From: Clostridia bacterium DTU084
GTDB lineage: Bacteria; Bacillota; DTU084
DNA length: 39,228 nt
Assembly (NCBI GenBank): GCA_001512905.1
Contig: LFTB01000087.1
Location: 1-39,228, forward strand
Reading direction: 5' to 3'
Below the pieces are notes generated by a model. That model saw only the letters and a list, made by a program, of their open reading frames with translations, had not been told where the DNA came from and ran no database searches. The position numbers and the translations under genes are program-made. Shown here piece after piece: positions 24,581-33,102 of this stretch. Numbering within the stretch: the stretch's first letter is position 1; every line of letters starts with the position of its first letter.

Positions 24581-24928
24581 CTATGCTTCTTTCTTGTCTT
24601 CAAAACGCTGGGCAAAGGCCAAAAGCTCTGCCCGCTGCCGTGCGCTCAGTCCACCTAGACGTTTGCTGGTGGCGATCCCTATTTCAGCCATTATTTTATC
24701 AGATGTCTTTTTCCCCACAGTAGGCAAAGATTGCAGGACGTGATCCACTCGCATCCTGGCAATTACTTCGTCTGCTTCCTGGGTCAACAGTTGGGATAGA
24801 GACAGTTCTCCTTCTTTCAGTTTGCGCCTGATTTCAGCTCTCGCTTTCCGCAGCTTTTGTGCTTTTTCTAATGCGATACGACGCTCCTGCAGCGTCAAGC
24901 TGGGTGGCTTAGGTTTAGCCTGAGACAC
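24581..24928 (-). CDS. mihF: Integration host factor, actinobacterial type (mIHF-like)
   Basis: A small nucleoid-associated protein unrelated to HU/IHF, essential in mycobacteria. The 115-aa protein has a charged N-terminal helix (LTLQERRIALEKAQKLRKAR), then the helix-two-turns-helix region LQSLPTVGKKTSDKIMAEIG (about 66-85) and the terminal GGLSARQRAELLAFA. The GTG start has AGGGGG 8 bases upstream. It is the first gene after the promoter at 25060-25088 and so heads mIHF-remA-gmk-rpoZ-coaBC-priA. Its presence beside gmk resembles actinobacterial and some clostridial genomes. Confidence 0.92.
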   Translation of the reverse strand: MSQAKPKPPSLTLQERRIALEKAQKLRKARAEIRRKLKEGELSLSQLLTQEADEVIARMRVDHVLQSLPTVGKKTSDKIMAEIGIATSKRLGGLSARQRAELLAFAQRFEDKKEA

Positions 24929-25004
24929 TTGTAGTTCCCCCTTTAATGTTGTTGCATGTTTTGGTATTTCATGTTCGCTAGAAAAGCTACTGCTTAGTTA
25001 GTTC

Positions 25005-25050
25005 GTCCTTTTCTAAGTTTTTCCTCCCTCAAGCTCAGAAAAACAAGGAC
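25005..25050 (-). other. Predicted bulged hairpin at the 5' end of the mIHF leader
   Basis: In the minus-strand transcript a continuous 13-nt arm (complement of 25038-25050) pairs with two segments (25017-25023 and 25005-25010) separated by a 6-nt bulge. The loop contains a GGGAGG that resembles a ribosome site but precedes no gene there. It starts within a few bases of the predicted transcription start, about 120 nt before the mIHF start. It may protect the 5' end or act as a regulatory leader. Confidence 0.4.
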
Positions 25051-25059
25051 TTAGACCTT

Positions 25060-25088
25060 ATTTTACCATATTCTTTCGCTCTAAACAA
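25060..25088 (-). promoter_or_regulatory. Promoter of the mIHF-remA-gmk-rpoZ-coaBC-priA operon
   Basis: Minus strand TTGTTT (complement of 25083-25088), 17-bp spacer, TAAAAT (complement of 25060-25065). The leader to mIHF is about 125 nt. It starts right after the end of the calcium ATPase gene. Confidence 0.6.
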
Positions 25089-25093
25089 TCCTT

Positions 25094-27793
25094 CTAGACT
25101 TTAACCACGCTCCAGTGCCTTCTGGCAGATGTGATAAGCTCCATAACCCACTGGCACAACAGCACCGGCCACGATGAGAGGAAGAAGACCACCAGCCAAT
25201 CAGAGGCCTGAAGAGGCACGGTTTTAAAAAGCGCTGCCAAGGGCTGCCAGGTTAAAACCAGGTACTGCATTGCAGTGGAGAGGAAAACAGAAAAAAGCAA
25301 ATGAGGGTTCCCCTGCCAGGCCAAAGGGATGTGGTATTCAGAGCGGCAGCGGAAGGAAAAGGCCAGCTGGCTGAAAACCAAGGTGCTGAACGCCACAGTC
25401 CTGGCAAGAGCCAGATCCCAGTTGGAATTGTGCAAAGTGATGATGAAAGCGGCCATGGCGCCACCGCCCACAACCAAACCTTGCCCGAGAATTTTCCGCA
25501 GCAGCCCCTGGGAAAATATGCCTTCGTCCGGACTGCGGGGCGGCTCTTCCATCAGCTCCCGCTCCGGTGGCTCCATCCCCAGAGCCATGGCAGGAAGTCC
25601 GTCTGTGACCAGGTTCAGCCACAGAAGCTGAATAGGAAGAAGGGGTGCTGGCAGGCCTAAAATCGCAGCCGCAAGCATCACCAGGATTTCTCCGACATTG
25701 CAGCCTAAAAGGTAGCGGATGAATTTGCGGATGTTTTTGTAAATGCCCCTGCCCTCTTCAATGGCAGCAACAATGGTGGCGAAGTTGTCGTCTGTGAGTA
25801 CCACCTCTGCAGCTTCCCGGGCAACATCTGTCCCATCCCTGCCCATGGCAACACCTACGTGGGCTTCCTGCAGGGCTGGTGCGTCGTTGACTCCATCTCC
25901 TGTCATGGCCACGATCTCTCCAGCTTCTTTCAAGGCCTTGACTATGTCCAGTTTGCGTTTTGGCGTAACCCGGGCAAAGACCTTGGCATTCCTTGCCACC
26001 TTCCGCAGCTCGTCTGGACTCAACTTTGCAAGCTGCACCTCTTCCCAAACCTCGCCTGCTTCCACTTTCATCCCCAGTTTGTTCGCTGTGGCTGCTGCAG
26101 TGCCTGCATGGTCCCCTGTGATCATGACAGTGCGGATGCCTGCCCTTTCGGCTTTGGCAATGGCAGAGCGCACTCCTTCTCTTGGGTGATCAGCCATCCC
26201 CACAAGGCCCAGGAAAACCAGATCCTCTTCCAGATATTCCTCTTCTTTTCCAGACCAGGGTCTGTAGGCTAAAGCCAATACCCGCAAAGCCTCATCTGCA
26301 AACTGCTCTTGGGCTTGACGAATTTTTTTCCTTGCAGAGTCGTCCAGGGGCAGAATCCGGTTCTGGTGGTGTATTTTGCTGCACTTTCCTAAGATCACCT
26401 CAGGAGCGCCTTTTGCCATAACCAAAAGTTCCCCTCGGGGGGTGCGGCAGAGGACGCTCATCATTTTGCGGGTTGAATCAAAGGGCTTTTCCCCGCATTG
26501 CCTGTAGCCGGACGCCTCCAGTTTTTCGCGAAAGACGCCCCCCTTCCCTCCCAAAGCCAGGAGAGCAACCTCTGTGGGATCGCCCCTTCGCTCCCACTTG
26601 TCCTTCTTCAAAAATCCTCCCTTTCTGCGCAGCTCTGCTTTATTGCACAGTACAGCGACCCTCAGGGCCAACTGGAGATCAGAGGTGTCAGCGAGCTTTC
26701 TCCCTCCTACATAGAAGTCTCCCACAGGCTCATATCCTATCCCGCTGACTGTGATTTTCCTCCCAGCTAGATAAAGAGCCTGTACAGTGAGGGCGTTTGC
26801 AGTCAAAGTTCCTGTTTTATCGGCACAAATCACGCTCACACAGCCCAAAGTTTCCACAGCCGGCAGCTGCCTGACGATGGCCCTTCTCTGGCTCATCCGC
26901 TGTACGCCCAAGGCCAAAGCAATGGTGACGATGGCAGGCAGTCCTTCTGGAATGGCAGCAACTGCAAGGCTGATGCCGATCATAACCATTTGTTCCACAG
27001 GTTCCCCGCGCAGCAGTCCCAAAGCCACAACCAGGCCGCAGACTGCTCCGCAGAAGAGGACCAGGTACTTGCCCAATTGGGCAAGCCTCTTCTCAAGAGG
27101 AGTTTCCTGGCTGCCTGCGCCGAGGAGGCTTGCGATCTGCCCCATCTGGGTTTCCATGCCTGTGGCAACAACAAGGCCCAAAGAATCACCTTTGGTGACC
27201 AAGGTGCCCATCCAGGCCATGTTGCTGCGTTCAGCCAAGGGAACTTCCACGTTAAGCAGGCTGCTGTATTTGTGAACTGGCATCGATTCGCCTGTAAGAG
27301 TTGATTCATCTATTTCAAGCTCAGTCCCACTGATCAATCTCAGATCTGCAGGCACTCCATCGCCTGCAGACAGAAGCACCAGATCCCCAGGTACTAATTC
27401 AGCAGCTGGAATTTTCACCACTCTGCCGCCTCGCTTCACCTTGGCAGTTGGTGCAGACAGACGCCTGAGGGCTGCCAGGGACTTTTCAGCTCTGTATTCT
27501 TGGATAAAGCCCAGCACTGCATTTAAAACCACAATGCTCAAGATAGTTACTGCATCGCTCCACTCTCCCAGCCAGCCAGAGAGAAGGGCAGCTCCCATGA
27601 GGACTAAAACCATAAAGTCGCTGAATTGATTGAGAAAAATCGCCACTGGCCCTGGTCCCTGTTGTGCAGAGAGGCAGTTTTCGCCAAAACGGGCCAAACG
27701 ACGCTTCGCTTCACCATGGCTCAGGCCCTTTTGGGGATCTGTTCCCAGCCCCTCGATTAGTTCCACCAGTTCTATTGCATGGGCATCCTTCAC
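25094..27793 (-). CDS. P-type calcium-transporting ATPase (PMR1/SERCA-like, type IIA)
   Basis: Exports Ca2+ (perhaps also Mn2+) from the cytoplasm using ATP. The 899-aa chain has the N-terminal cation-ATPase domain, the actuator motif LTGES (about 166), membrane segment 4 VAAIPEGLP (about 283), the phosphorylated aspartate in DKTGTLT (about 327), nucleotide-domain KGAPE, and TGDGVNDAPAL (about 620). The Ca-site residues of helices 5 and 6 are kept (NVGE, then NLVTDGLPA). In helix 8 the segment VFSQLAF seems to have Gln where SERCA has Glu, which would leave one calcium site, as in PMR1. GTG start with GGGGAGGAG 8 bases upstream. It follows the unknown membrane gene by 67 bp. Confidence 0.94.
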   Translation of the reverse strand: MKDAHAIELVELIEGLGTDPQKGLSHGEAKRRLARFGENCLSAQQGPGPVAIFLNQFSDFMVLVLMGAALLSGWLGEWSDAVTILSIVVLNAVLGFIQEYRAEKSLAALRRLSAPTAKVKRGGRVVKIPAAELVPGDLVLLSAGDGVPADLRLISGTELEIDESTLTGESMPVHKYSSLLNVEVPLAERSNMAWMGTLVTKGDSLGLVVATGMETQMGQIASLLGAGSQETPLEKRLAQLGKYLVLFCGAVCGLVVALGLLRGEPVEQMVMIGISLAVAAIPEGLPAIVTIALALGVQRMSQRRAIVRQLPAVETLGCVSVICADKTGTLTANALTVQALYLAGRKITVSGIGYEPVGDFYVGGRKLADTSDLQLALRVAVLCNKAELRRKGGFLKKDKWERRGDPTEVALLALGGKGGVFREKLEASGYRQCGEKPFDSTRKMMSVLCRTPRGELLVMAKGAPEVILGKCSKIHHQNRILPLDDSARKKIRQAQEQFADEALRVLALAYRPWSGKEEEYLEEDLVFLGLVGMADHPREGVRSAIAKAERAGIRTVMITGDHAGTAAATANKLGMKVEAGEVWEEVQLAKLSPDELRKVARNAKVFARVTPKRKLDIVKALKEAGEIVAMTGDGVNDAPALQEAHVGVAMGRDGTDVAREAAEVVLTDDNFATIVAAIEEGRGIYKNIRKFIRYLLGCNVGEILVMLAAAILGLPAPLLPIQLLWLNLVTDGLPAMALGMEPPERELMEEPPRSPDEGIFSQGLLRKILGQGLVVGGGAMAAFIITLHNSNWDLALARTVAFSTLVFSQLAFSFRCRSEYHIPLAWQGNPHLLFSVFLSTAMQYLVLTWQPLAALFKTVPLQASDWLVVFFLSSWPVLLCQWVMELITSARRHWSVVKV

Positions 27794-27860
27794 CCGGCAT
27801 CTCCTCCCCTTCTGTTCTTTCTATTCATATTCAAGGTGAGGAGATGTTTATGCTTTGAAA

Positions 27861-28700
27861 TTAATCTTGTTCTTTTTCTGCTGCTGGGTTTTTGCCGAAC
27901 AAGAAGGAGAAAAAGGAATTGCCTGCAAAAAGAGCCTGGTGCGCTTCTGTTGGCATTGAAAAAGGAATGCCGGTATACGGCTTTGTTCTGGCAGCGCCTA
28001 AACTGGCATCCTTCAGCAGGTGGACGGCAAGTCCGGTCCACATGCCGCTGACCAGGACGTTTTCGTTTTTCTCGAGGAAAATTGCGATTTTTTCAACCTG
28101 CTTCCAGATCAGGCTCTTCTCCTGAGGCAGGTATTCCTTTCCCGCCCTGAAGAGGCCGACAGCTAACCTCAGCAGGAATTCCAGAAACAGTCCCAGGAGG
28201 ATGGTGTGGGAGATGAGGTTTCTGTGCTGGCCTATACCGCCGACTTTAATATCCAGATCAGGTGCTCCGCCTTCAAAATCTAATCCTCCGCCTACTAAAA
28301 AGAAGGTGCCAAGCCACAGAAAACCCGAAACTACAATATCCTTTTTCTCAGCAATGGATAATGCACGAAAGGCGGCTAGCTTCGAGAGGGCGTTCTTCCG
28401 TAAAGCCCTTCTCCAAATCCTGCCAGTTCTTTCGAATCTAGGCCCTATGTTTTGAAGATAAAGCTCTCGCTCCTCATTGAGCGTACAGGCTTCATGCTTC
28501 AGAAAAACCCAGATTTGTTTCCCCAGCTTTACAGTAAGTTTGCCTGCTTCACGAATAGCGATTTTCTTGCTGTGGAAAGTTGCCCATAAGGCTTGTGATA
28601 AAGCAGCTGCGATTATTTTTCCCACTTGTTCTTTGGGAAGGTTTGTCAAAACCCGCCAGGTTTCTCCTGAAAACTGTCTAGCTTCAGACGCAGCCCTCAT
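27861..28700 (-). CDS. Unrecognised membrane protein with YdjM-like His/Asp pattern
   Basis: I do not recognise this 279-aa protein. Residues about 1-120 are soluble, basic and mostly helical. Then come three hydrophobic segments (about 128-147, 166-190 and 222-240). Around them are conserved-looking acidic and histidine residues: LDFEGGAPDLDIK, GIGQHRNLISHTILLG and GLAVHLLKDA. Spacing of D-x-D, HRxxxSH and H-x3-D recalls the YdjM/PF04307 group of membrane-associated putative metal hydrolases, but this is only a visual resemblance. The ATG follows GGAGGGG. It lies 15 bp after rlmA and before the calcium ATPase, probably in one transcript. Confidence 0.7.
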   Translation of the reverse strand: MRAASEARQFSGETWRVLTNLPKEQVGKIIAAALSQALWATFHSKKIAIREAGKLTVKLGKQIWVFLKHEACTLNEERELYLQNIGPRFERTGRIWRRALRKNALSKLAAFRALSIAEKKDIVVSGFLWLGTFFLVGGGLDFEGGAPDLDIKVGGIGQHRNLISHTILLGLFLEFLLRLAVGLFRAGKEYLPQEKSLIWKQVEKIAIFLEKNENVLVSGMWTGLAVHLLKDASLGAARTKPYTGIPFSMPTEAHQALFAGNSFFSFLFGKNPAAEKEQD

Positions 28701-28715
28701 TTCTCCCCTCCTAGC

Positions 28716-29543
28716 TCAGATTTTTTGGTATACCAGAAGCTTAAAATCCACCTCAATCTGCAGCGCCTCTATTCTCTCAAATTCAGTGCCTTCTGCGTGC
28801 CGGCAGTACGGCGTCATTCTAAAAAGATGCAGCAGATCTTCTTTCTGCCTGAGCTCCACCTCATAACTCACATGGCGTTCTGCCAGAAGCTTAAATCCTT
28901 CCCCCACTGTCCCCCTCTCGCCTATGGGAGGAGGATCTTTATAGAGGACCTGCCTGAAGCTGAACAGGTGGTCCGGGCCTGGAGCTGCCACCAGCAATAA
29001 GCCTTTGGGTTTGAGGACCCTGGCGAACTCTCCCTCGTGGCGAGGCGCAAAGATGCAGAGCAAATAGTCCAGGGATTCGTTCACAATTGGCAGGTGGTAG
29101 CTGCTGCCCACAGCAAGCTGGAGGTTCCTATCTCGACTTGCTGCATAGTTAATAGCCCTTTTTGAAATGTCTATACCGTACAGCTCTGCTTTTTCACTTA
29201 AATTCTCCCGCAAGCAGCTTGCTAGCCTTGCCAGATAGTAGCCTTCGCCGCAGCCTGCGTCCAGCAAGGCGAGCCGTTCCCTCTGCAGAGTTCTGAGCAC
29301 AGTTTCGTTTAAAACATCGGAAAAAGGCTGGTAATAGCCCTTGTTCAAAAAGGCTCTGCGACTTTGCAGCATCTGTTTGCTGTCCCCAGGTTCCCGTGAG
29401 CGGGTGTGGCTGGGAAGGAGCAGGTTTACGTATCCCTTTCTTGCAAGATCGAATGTGTGGCCACCAGAGCAGTAATACTGCTTCTCTCCTCTTATCAATG
29501 CTTGGTGACAGTTTGGGCAGCGAAACAAGGTTTCCTTGGTCAA
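28716..29543 (-). CDS. rlmA: 23S rRNA (guanine-N1)-methyltransferase RlmA family
   Basis: SAM-dependent methyltransferase of G745 or G748 in 23S rRNA helix 35. The 275-aa protein has an N-terminal zinc finger (FRCPNCHQ ... YYCSGGH, about 8-30), followed by the family-typical FDLARKGYVNLLLPS and GDSKQMLQSRRAFLNKGYYQPF. The SAM motif is LLDAGCGEGYYLARL (about 92-106), then YGIDISKRAI and a CIFAPRHEGEFARVLKPKG segment. TTG start with GAGGTG 6 bases upstream. Some Gram-positive relatives give macrolide tolerance (TlrB), but that cannot be inferred here. Confidence 0.92.
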   Translation of the reverse strand: MTKETLFRCPNCHQALIRGEKQYYCSGGHTFDLARKGYVNLLLPSHTRSREPGDSKQMLQSRRAFLNKGYYQPFSDVLNETVLRTLQRERLALLDAGCGEGYYLARLASCLRENLSEKAELYGIDISKRAINYAASRDRNLQLAVGSSYHLPIVNESLDYLLCIFAPRHEGEFARVLKPKGLLLVAAPGPDHLFSFRQVLYKDPPPIGERGTVGEGFKLLAERHVSYEVELRQKEDLLHLFRMTPYCRHAEGTEFERIEALQIEVDFKLLVYQKI

Positions 29544-29575
29544 AAGAACACCTCGCCAAAGCTTTTTCTACCACA

Positions 29576-29584
29576 ATTATAACA
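29576..29584 (-). promoter_or_regulatory. Extended -10 promoter before rlmA
   Basis: Minus strand TGTTATAAT gives a perfect TATAAT with an extended TGn element and no good -35. It lies about 33 bp before rlmA and just after the terminator of the upstream gene, so it most likely drives rlmA, the membrane gene and the calcium ATPase. Confidence 0.55.
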
Positions 29585-29605
29585 AATTCCCTCAAATTTA
29601 CCAGC

Positions 29606-29628
29606 AAAAACCCCACCTTCCGGTGGGG
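29606..29628 (-). terminator. Rho-independent terminator of the isomerase-ligase fusion gene
   Basis: On the minus strand a 7-bp CCCCACC/GGTGGGG stem closed by a GGAA tetraloop is followed by TTTTT. It begins about 13 bases after the stop codon. Confidence 0.9.
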
Positions 29629-29641
29629 CATAATTTAGCCG

Positions 29642-32167
29642 CTAGGCAGTATCGATCCCGGCGGCACCCTGCAGCTTCAGCTTTTCCACAGCCCATTCCC
29701 TCATTTTGTATTTTAAGACCTTGCCTGCAGCATTGAGGGGGAACTCGTCAACAAATTCCACGTAGCGAGGGGTTTTATGCTTCGCCATATGGGAGCGGAC
29801 GTATTCCTTCAGCTCATCTGCAGTGAGGCTGCAGCCTTCCTTGAGGATGACGCAGGCCATGATCTCCTCGCCGTACTGCTCATCTGGAACGCCAATTACC
29901 TGGACATCCTTGACACTGGGATGAGTGTAGATGAAGTCTTCTATTTCTTTGGGATAAATATTCTCGCCTCCCCGGATGATCATATCCTTGATCCGGCCGG
30001 TTATCTTGAAGTATCCGTTCTCGTCCATCCTGGCGAGGTCCCCTGTGTGCAGCCAGCCGTTTTCATCGATGACCGCTGCAGTTGCTTCAGGCATTTTGTA
30101 GTAGCCTTTCATAATGTTATAGCCTCGCGCCACAAACTCTCCGTCTGTGTTTGGCGGCAAGTCTTCACCAGTGACTGGATCGACGATCTTGCATTCCACA
30201 CCAGGCAAAGCCCTGCCCACAGTATTGACGCGCAGTTCAATGGAATCATCAACCCTGCTCTGGGTGCAGCCTGGGGAAGATTCTGTTTGCCCGAAGACGA
30301 TGGTGATCTCCTTCATGTTCATTTTGTCAACTACATCCTGCATCACTTTGATAGGACAAGGGCTGCCTGCCATGATACCAGTGCGCATGTGGGAAAAATC
30401 CGTGCGTTTGAAATCCTCGTGCTCCAGCATGGCGATAAACATGGTGGGCACACCGTTGCAGCAGGTGATCTTTTCTTGATTGATGCAAGCCAGTGCGGTT
30501 TTCGGCGAAAAATAAGGTATTGGACAGAGAGTGGCGCCGTGGGTCATGGCGGCTGTCATGGAGAGCACCATGCCAAAACAGTGGAACATGGGCACTTGAA
30601 CCAGCATTTTATCAGCTGTGGAAAGGTCCATGCAGTCCCCAATGCACTTGCCGTTGTTGACCACGTTGTAGTGGGTCAGCATGACGCCTTTGGGAAAACC
30701 TGTAGTGCCTGATGTATATTGGATGTTGCAAACATCGTGCCTGCTGATTGCCTGAGCTCGCCGCTGCACTTCCGCAAGGGGTACTTTATCAGCTAAAGCT
30801 AACGCTTCCTCCCAGGTTAAGCAACCTGGCAGCTTGGAATCGACGGTGATGATGTTCCTCAAAAAGGGCAAACGTTTTATCCGAAGGGGCTTTCCAGCCT
30901 CGCTGGTTTCAAGCTCTGGACAGAGCTCTCTGATGATGCTCAGGTAATCCACATCTTTATAGCCGTCGATCATCACCAAAGTGTGGGTGTCCGACTGGCG
31001 GAGGAGGTATTCCACCTCGTAAATCTTGTAGGCTGTATTGACAGTGACTAGGACTGCGCCGATTTTCACTGTTGCCCAGAAGGTAATGAACCACTGGGGA
31101 ACGTTAGTTGCCCATATGGCTACATGATCTCCGGGTTTGACGCCCAAGGCGATCAAAGCCCTGGCAAACTCATCAACATCGTCGCGGAATTCAGAATATG
31201 TTCTGGTGTAGTCGCAGGTGGTGTAGCGGAAGGCATATTGGTCTGGGAACTCTTCCACAACCCTGTCCAGCACCTGGGGAAAGGTTAAATCAATCAAGAG
31301 GTCCTTTTCCCAGATATATCTTCCTGTCTTGGCCTTGTTGTCAAACAGCCTGCCTCTTGCCGGAGTCCCCTTGATATATCTGCGCATGAAATTGGCAAAG
31401 TGGGGAAAAACCACACCAGCATCGCTGAGCTCGCTGGCCCAGCGCTTCACCCACTCCAGGGAAATGTAGCCGTCGTAATTGATGGAGTCGAGGGCCAGCA
31501 TGATCTGGTCCACAGGCAGGTCCCCTTCGCCCATGAGCCTGTACTGAATCTTGCCGTCCTCCACCACCGAATCTTTTATGTGAACGTATTTGATATATGC
31601 ACCAAGATTTTGCACGGTCTGCTCTGGGGTTTCGCCCATAAACCGGTAAGGATGGTGGGTATCCCAGAGCACTCCCAGAGCATCGCTTGCTGCCTCGTCC
31701 ATCAGCCTGCACAGCCGGGCAGTGTCTGCAAAGACGCCGTTTGTTTCAACGAGGAGGGTGACGCCTGTCTCTTCAGCCAAGGGAAGCACGCGGCGCAGGG
31801 AGGCTAAGACTACCTCTTCATCAACCTCAGACTGCGGCTGGGGCTCCAGATCAGCCAGCACCCTTACGTACGGCGTGCCTAGCTTTGCGGCAAGCTCTAT
31901 ATATTCTGCGATCTCCTGGTAATTTTCTTCGTTCTCTTCAGCCAGGCAGCAGCCTGAAGATAGGCAGGGGATCTCGAGCCTTAATTCTTTGAGTTTCTTT
32001 AAGGTCTGGGGCAGTTCCGAATCTGTGAAGGGCTGCGCCTTTGATGCTTTGATTTCACTTCCAAGGCCGCGAATTTCAATGCCGTCAAAGCCTAGATCTT
32101 TGGCCATGGAATAGATCTCCGGCCAAGTAAAATTAGGGCAGCCTAGTGTAGAAAAGGCAAGCTTCAT
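29642..32167 (-). CDS. Fusion protein: sugar-phosphate isomerase-type TIM barrel + AMP-dependent acyl-CoA synthetase
   Basis: One continuous 841-aa reading frame. Residues about 1-268 form a xylose-isomerase-like TIM barrel with the four metal-site residues in place: Glu in LLVETNG, Asp in LWDTHHP, His in YVHIKDS and Glu in SLEWVKRW (about 141, 169, 196, 238). A linker of about 25 residues leads to a complete acyl-CoA synthetase (about 293-841): P-loop YTSGTTGFPKG, FGQTESSPG, LHTGDLARMDENGY, TGRIKDMIIRGGENIYP and the catalytic lysine in NAAGKVLKYK. The ligase half resembles medium/long-chain acyl-CoA synthetases, but its substrate is unknown. The start is ATG 32167 with AAGGAGG 7 bases upstream. 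It has its own promoter, operators and terminator, so it is a single-gene unit. Confidence 0.92.
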   Translation of the reverse strand: MKLAFSTLGCPNFTWPEIYSMAKDLGFDGIEIRGLGSEIKASKAQPFTDSELPQTLKKLKELRLEIPCLSSGCCLAEENEENYQEIAEYIELAAKLGTPYVRVLADLEPQPQSEVDEEVVLASLRRVLPLAEETGVTLLVETNGVFADTARLCRLMDEAASDALGVLWDTHHPYRFMGETPEQTVQNLGAYIKYVHIKDSVVEDGKIQYRLMGEGDLPVDQIMLALDSINYDGYISLEWVKRWASELSDAGVVFPHFANFMRRYIKGTPARGRLFDNKAKTGRYIWEKDLLIDLTFPQVLDRVVEEFPDQYAFRYTTCDYTRTYSEFRDDVDEFARALIALGVKPGDHVAIWATNVPQWFITFWATVKIGAVLVTVNTAYKIYEVEYLLRQSDTHTLVMIDGYKDVDYLSIIRELCPELETSEAGKPLRIKRLPFLRNIITVDSKLPGCLTWEEALALADKVPLAEVQRRAQAISRHDVCNIQYTSGTTGFPKGVMLTHYNVVNNGKCIGDCMDLSTADKMLVQVPMFHCFGMVLSMTAAMTHGATLCPIPYFSPKTALACINQEKITCCNGVPTMFIAMLEHEDFKRTDFSHMRTGIMAGSPCPIKVMQDVVDKMNMKEITIVFGQTESSPGCTQSRVDDSIELRVNTVGRALPGVECKIVDPVTGEDLPPNTDGEFVARGYNIMKGYYKMPEATAAVIDENGWLHTGDLARMDENGYFKITGRIKDMIIRGGENIYPKEIEDFIYTHPSVKDVQVIGVPDEQYGEEIMACVILKEGCSLTADELKEYVRSHMAKHKTPRYVEFVDEFPLNAAGKVLKYKMREWAVEKLKLQGAAGIDTA

Positions 32168-32229
32168 CACGTATCCTCCTTGTTCCATCTCTCTGGTCCA
32201 GCTTTGCAGGCAGCTAAGGAAAGGACTCT

Positions 32230-32266
32230 TAACTTATCGTTAAAAGTCCTTTAACCTTTAGTTAAC
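32230..32266. promoter_or_regulatory. Tandem palindromic operators, TTAAC-N5-GTTAA twice
   Basis: Two 15-bp palindromes, TTAAC-TTATC-GTTAA (32230-32244) and TTAAC-CTTTA-GTTAA (32252-32266), have centres 22 bp apart, two helical turns on one DNA face. They start about 9 bp downstream of the predicted transcription start of the fusion gene, the classical place for a repressor. The first palindrome extends to 13-bp arms with one mismatch (32222-32234 with 32240-32252). The regulator is not identifiable. Confidence 0.7.
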
Positions 32267-32281
32267 CTTTTGCCAATACTA

Positions 32282-32310
32282 ACTATACCCTTTCCGCAAA
32301 GGAGTGTCAA
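32282..32310 (-). promoter_or_regulatory. Strong sigma-A promoter of the fusion gene
   Basis: Minus strand perfect TTGACA (complement of 32305-32310), 17-bp spacer, TATAGT (complement of 32282-32287). The start is expected near 32275, leaving a leader of about 108 nt that holds both operator palindromes. Confidence 0.85.
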
Positions 32311-32343
32311 GATTTGTTGAAATTTTGAAAACCTAAGAAAACC

Positions 32344-33102
32344 TTATCTCCCCAGCCTTAAAACCACAAGTTCAGGCAGGCAAAAGAGCCTAAACGGCAG
32401 ACCGCTGGTGCCTACGCCCCGGGTGATTACGAGTTTTGCATTGTCCAGAGAAAAAAGGCCTGAATCGTATTTGGGGCCCAGCTTGCTGTGGGTGATTACG
32501 GCCTGGCCAGTTGGCAGGCAAATTTGTCCTCCGTGGGTGTGGCCGGAGAGGATCAAATCAACTTTTTGGTCGGTTAATTGGTTGATGATTTCAGGAGAAT
32601 GGGAGAGCAGAATCACGCAGTCGCCAGAGGCGGCCCCAGCAAGGCCTGAAAGGCTGGGTTTGCCTGCCCTCACATCTTCTACACCATAGATGTAAATGTC
32701 GCCTTGCTGGAAAGAGAGCCTAACTCCCTGGTTTTGTAAAATTGTCAGGCCTGCCCTTTCCAGCTGCCGGACTAGCTCGGGACTGGTGTCGTTATTGCCC
32801 AGGACCCCAAAGGTTGGAGCTAAAGATGCCAGGGAACTGAGATAGGCAAGCTCGTGCTGGTCAAGGGGGCGTTCGCTGAAATCGCCCAAGGCAAACACCA
32901 AGTCCGGTTCAAGATCTGCAAGAGCTTTTTTCAGCTTGGCCAAGGGTGCTCTGCCTTTGGCAAGGTGGAGATCTGAATAAACAGCGATAGTTGCTTGCGG
33001 GCCTTCTGGCAGAGCAATTTCTGTAACAGCCAGCTGGGTTGGCTCAAAAACCCCTCGTGTCAAGAGCAGCAGGGCTGTGATGCCCAGGCCAATTTTAAGC
33101 AT
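32344..33102 (-). CDS. Membrane-anchored metallophosphoesterase (YkuE/YaeI type)
   Basis: Calcineurin-like phosphoesterase that probably acts outside the inner membrane on a phospholipid or nucleotide-sugar. A hydrophobic N-terminal helix (about 3-16) is followed by the dimetal motifs in order: YSDLHLAKG (about 43), LGDFSE, LGNNDT, LLSHSPE and SGHTHGGQI (about 185). The family GNH motif reads GNND here, as it often does in this subgroup. Two starts are possible, GTG 33117 and ATG 33102, neither with a clear ribosome site. Both overlap the purE end, so coupling to purE translation is likely. It is the last gene of the pyr operon run. Confidence 0.9.
   Translation of the reverse strand: MLKIGLGITALLLLTRGVFEPTQLAVTEIALPEGPQATIAVYSDLHLAKGRAPLAKLKKALADLEPDLVFALGDFSERPLDQHELAYLSSLASLAPTFGVLGNNDTSPELVRQLERAGLTILQNQGVRLSFQQGDIYIYGVEDVRAGKPSLSGLAGAASGDCVILLSHSPEIINQLTDQKVDLILSGHTHGGQICLPTGQAVITHSKLGPKYDSGLFSLDNAKLVITRGVGTSGLPFRLFCLPELVVLRLGR

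Noticed and set aside
29777-30712. Plus-strand open frame of 311 aa opposite the acyl-CoA synthetase
   Set aside because: Entirely antisense to a strongly conserved ligase; no start signals and no recognisable domain.
32222-32252. The extended hairpin read as the terminator of the pyr-purE-phosphoesterase operon
   Set aside because: It lies downstream of the fusion promoter and lacks a U tract, so operator DNA fits better; a weak terminator role is not excluded.
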